This document shows positions 61,857 through 64,000 of a DNA stretch of 64,000 nt, in pieces. The notes under the pieces were generated by a model. The model did no database searches. It saw only the letters and a program-made list of their open reading frames with translations, and was not told where the DNA came from. A program made the position numbers and the translations under genes. The stretch's first letter is position 1. Each line of letters starts with the position of its first letter. The stretch is from Jeotgalibacillus salarius (GTDB lineage: Bacteria > Bacillota > Bacilli > Bacillales > Jeotgalibacillaceae), in contig NZ_SORX01000008.1 of the NCBI RefSeq assembly GCF_004405125.1, forward strand, positions 1 through 64,000, given 5' to 3'.

Positions 61857-61891
61857 GCGGTTCGGGAGGCTGACTTCCGGATCGCTTTTTT
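61857..61891 (+). terminator. Terminator of ywbE
   Basis: GCGGTTCGGGAG-gctga-CTTCCGGATCGC, 12-bp stem with three G-U pairs, followed by T6. Confidence 0.8.
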
Positions 61892-61920
61892 GTTTAGCAG
61901 AGGTAGGTCTAATTACACTT

Positions 61921-62035
61921 TGCTACGAATCGTCTGCATTTTTCTAAGAACTTCACATTTTATTCTAAGAACATGAGGTGTTCTTCTTTGAACACCATCA
62001 TTTTTTCTAAGAACAATCAAGTTCATTCTCCGAAC
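61921..62035. repeat. Degenerate tandem array, exact 21-bp period (array 7)
   Basis: Six units at 61921, 61942, 61963, 61984, 62005 and 62026, every step 21 bp. Core TTCTAAGAAC (TTCTnnGAAC) plus 11 variable bases. It begins 30 bp after the ywbE terminator, on the same strand orientation, and ends 31 bp before the stop codon of the convergent helicase gene. Confidence 0.88.
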
Positions 62036-62065
62036 ACAAAGCCAATCACCCTCCGCCTACCCCAA

Positions 62066-64000
62066 TTACTTCCACTCTTCCGGCAGCAGCTTCCGATATT
62101 GCGCCGTCAAATACCGGTCATCAATCAGCAGCAGGATCCCGGTATCCTCTTCAGTCCGGATCAGCCGTCCGCCAGCCTGGAGCACTTTATTCATACCAGG
62201 GAAAACATACGCATACTGATAGCCATTCAAGCCTTTTTCCTGAAAATACTTCTTCATTTCATCCCGCTCAGGATTTATCTGTGGCAAACCTACGCCAACG
62301 ACTGCCACACCGGTTAATTGTTCACCCGGCAGGTCAACACCTTCTGAAAACACGCCTCCAAGTACGGCAAACGCTGCAATTCTCTCTCCACTTTTAAATG
62401 CAGCAAGAAACTCATCACGCTCGGCTTCCCCCATCCCTGAAGACTGCATCATCAGTTCAACGCCTTTCACACCTTCTTCCTCAAAATACTCATAAGCCAT
62501 TTTCATATAGGCATATGATGGGAAAAAGATCATGAAGTTACCCGAGTGACGTTCAATTGCATGTCTCAGTTCATCAGTAATACTTTTAATCGTCGCTTCC
62601 CGGTCTTTATATTTCGTTGATACCGCAACCTTTTTCACTTCAATCTGCTCTTTTGCAAAAGGTGATGGCAAATCAAGATTAAAATCTTCCTGCTCTCCGC
62701 CAAGCATAGTTCTGATATAAGAAACAGGCTGAAGTGTTGCACTAAAGAAAACTGACGCTCTGTACCCTTTCGCCGATCCCTGGATAAATGCTGATGGATC
62801 CATGCAGACAATTTTGATTAACACATCATTTCTCATCTTCTGAATATACGTGTAAAAGCGTTCATCTGCCTGCTCAGCAGCTGCAATGAGCTGTCTCACT
62901 GCAAAATACTGCTCAATGATCTGTTCATCGCGCACGCCAGACTGGACAAGACGTTCCGCTTCCGAGTAAAACACCTGAACAGCTTCCAGCCATTCTTCCG
63001 GCAGTTCATGCACAATGGCAAACGACTCATCCAATCCCTTTTTCACTTCAAGAAACGCTTTGTTAACGCTTTTTGCAGCCTGCTGCAGAGACGGATGCTG
63101 ATCATTTCGGCTGAGCTGCAGAAAAGGGGCTTTCATTAATGAAGCTGAATACATACTACTTGCGCGGTCAGGAAGGTTATGTGCCTCATCCACCAGCAGT
63201 ACAGCCCGGCTTTTCTGTTCACCTGCCATGCGTTTTCTTGAAACCCGCGGGTCAAATACATAATTATAATCACCAATCATCGCATCAGTCAGATAAGAAA
63301 GGTCCATCGAAAATTCAAATGGACAGACACGATGCTTCATCGCATACGCTTCAATCACTTTGCGTGTCATCAGTGTTTCATGCTCAAGAATGTCCATCAT
63401 CGCGCCATTAATGCGGTCAAAATGGCCGTCCGCAAACTCACAGTATTCCTTCTGGCAGATCGTTTTTTCCTTAAAACATATTTTATCTTTTGCTGTCATT
63501 GATACAGCGGACATTTTCAGCCCTTTACTTTCCATTAGACCAAAAGCTTCTTCAGCTGCAATACGCGTTGTCGTTTTGGCAGTCGTGTACACGATCTGAT
63601 TTACTTTCCCTTCCCCTGCAGCTTTTATAGCGGGAAAAAGCGTTGATATCGTCTTACCGATTCCGGTTGGCGCCTGTGCAAACAGTTTCGCTTTTTCATC
63701 AATCGTTTTATAAACAGCTCCCGCTAATTTCCGCTGTCCCGGTCTGAACGAATCGAATGGAAAACTGAATGTTTCAATCGAAGCCTGTCGATCATCTTTC
63801 AGACGCTGCATCAGTAAAGCAAACGGCTCGTAAATCCGCACCATTTCAATGACTTTTTCTTCTAAAAAAGATGCGCTGTATGATTCGGTAAAGCGTTTTT
63901 CTTCATGTGTGGATGACTGCACGTATGTAACCTGTACTCCGATACTTTCAAGCGCCAGTTCTTCAGTTAAAATCCATGCATAAACAAACGCCTGCGCTTG
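62066..64000 (-). CDS. DinG/XPD-type Fe-S DNA helicase, 5' end beyond the window
   Basis: At least 644 residues of a superfamily 2 helicase; the frame stays open to the window edge, so the start is missing. Walker A in 'QAPTGIGKTIST', the Fe-S cysteines in 'KICFKEKTICQKEYCEF' and 'HRVCPFEF' (four Cys), DEAH box 'VDEAHNLPDRAS', motif VI 'QAGGRLIRTEEDTGIL'. The residues before the helicase part ('QAQAFVYAWILTEELALESIGVQVTYV', read backwards from the edge) resemble the end of a PD-(D/E)xK/Cas4-like nuclease domain, a known fusion in Firmicutes. Probable role in DNA repair. Confidence 0.85.
   Translation of the reverse strand, partial: QAQAFVYAWILTEELALESIGVQVTYVQSSTHEEKRFTESYSASFLEEKVIEMVRIYEPFALLMQRLKDDRQASIETFSFPFDSFRPGQRKLAGAVYKTIDEKAKLFAQAPTGIGKTISTLFPAIKAAGEGKVNQIVYTTAKTTTRIAAEEAFGLMESKGLKMSAVSMTAKDKICFKEKTICQKEYCEFADGHFDRINGAMMDILEHETLMTRKVIEAYAMKHRVCPFEFSMDLSYLTDAMIGDYNYVFDPRVSRKRMAGEQKSRAVLLVDEAHNLPDRASSMYSASLMKAPFLQLSRNDQHPSLQQAAKSVNKAFLEVKKGLDESFAIVHELPEEWLEAVQVFYSEAERLVQSGVRDEQIIEQYFAVRQLIAAAEQADERFYTYIQKMRNDVLIKIVCMDPSAFIQGSAKGYRASVFFSATLQPVSYIRTMLGGEQEDFNLDLPSPFAKEQIEVKKVAVSTKYKDREATIKSITDELRHAIERHSGNFMIFFPSYAYMKMAYEYFEEEGVKGVELMMQSSGMGEAERDEFLAAFKSGERIAAFAVLGGVFSEGVDLPGEQLTGVAVVGVGLPQINPERDEMKKYFQEKGLNGYQYAYVFPGMNKVLQAGGRLIRTEEDTGILLLIDDRYLTAQYRKLLPEEWK

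Overview
The window looks like a chromosome segment of a spore-forming, bacillithiol-using member of the Bacillales. A marine or salt-adapted Bacillaceae/Planococcaceae lineage such as Jeotgalibacillus is my best guess. Evidence for this: a YojF-BshB2 bacillithiol pair, an Sda sporulation-checkpoint microprotein, a PAS-type sporulation-like kinase, YwbE, YuzF, YflT and manganese catalase homologues, an S-box riboswitch, AGGAGG ribosome sites with frequent TTG/GTG starts, and sigma-A and sigma-B type promoters. I saw no rRNA, tRNA, prophage, transposase or CRISPR array. The genus is an inference.

Layout. 0-8 kb: bacillithiol deacetylase, fructokinase, HAD phosphatase, sda, YjiH membrane protein, histidine kinase and a threonine-dehydrogenase-type epimerase. 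8-14.3 kb: a dipeptide/oligopeptide ABC transporter (dppFDBC on minus, binding lipoprotein divergent on plus). It sits between the epimerase and its pathway partner glycine C-acetyltransferase (14.7-15.9 kb); both genes carry the same two upstream 10-mers. 16-28 kb: secreted M6 metalloprotease, TPR-like unknown protein, DUF2254 protein, a LacI regulator with a GH16 beta-glucanase, acyl-CoA dehydrogenase and YczE-like protein. 28-36 kb: stress protein with a sigma-B promoter, YbaK deacylase, MFS pump, topoisomerase III, cation antiporter and a small SDR. 36-39.5 kb: an operon of ATP-grasp, alpha-E and transglutaminase-like proteins. 39.7-46.8 kb: second antiporter, MarR-MATE, ABC-F, ProC with a 34-residue membrane peptide. 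47-54 kb: arsenic island (arsR-arsB, then arsC-arsD-arsA-HesB-like) facing a second ArsR-permease-Cys-peptide operon. 54-58 kb: a SAM-riboswitch operon of a flavin monooxygenase and an ATP-grasp ligase, then a CNNM transporter. 58-64 kb: M20 dipeptidase, YuzF, Mn-catalase, YwbE and a DinG-like helicase cut by the window end.

Two non-coding layers stand out. First, seven intergenic stretches hold degenerate tandem arrays, six of them with a dominant unit of 21 bp (two helical turns; 7847-7982, 25605-25781, 27767-27871, 33099-33225, 60232-60315, 61921-62035), plus a decayed one at 56664-56800. Each begins about 10-60 bp beyond an intrinsic terminator of the upstream gene. Read on the terminated transcript's strand, three of the arrays share a TTCTnnGAAC-like core and a fourth may. 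I know of no described system that matches. Second, about eleven copies of a modular palindromic Bacillaceae-type repeat (long and short forms) fill other gaps. Three times they occur as a minus copy followed by a plus copy; one copy lies inside the SAM-riboswitch leader.

Other points: a run of hairpins ending in a terminator at 58354-58557 that could be an unannotated RNA, a GC-rich structured element before the proC mini-operon, and several microproteins (47, 34 and 31 residues) below usual annotation limits.
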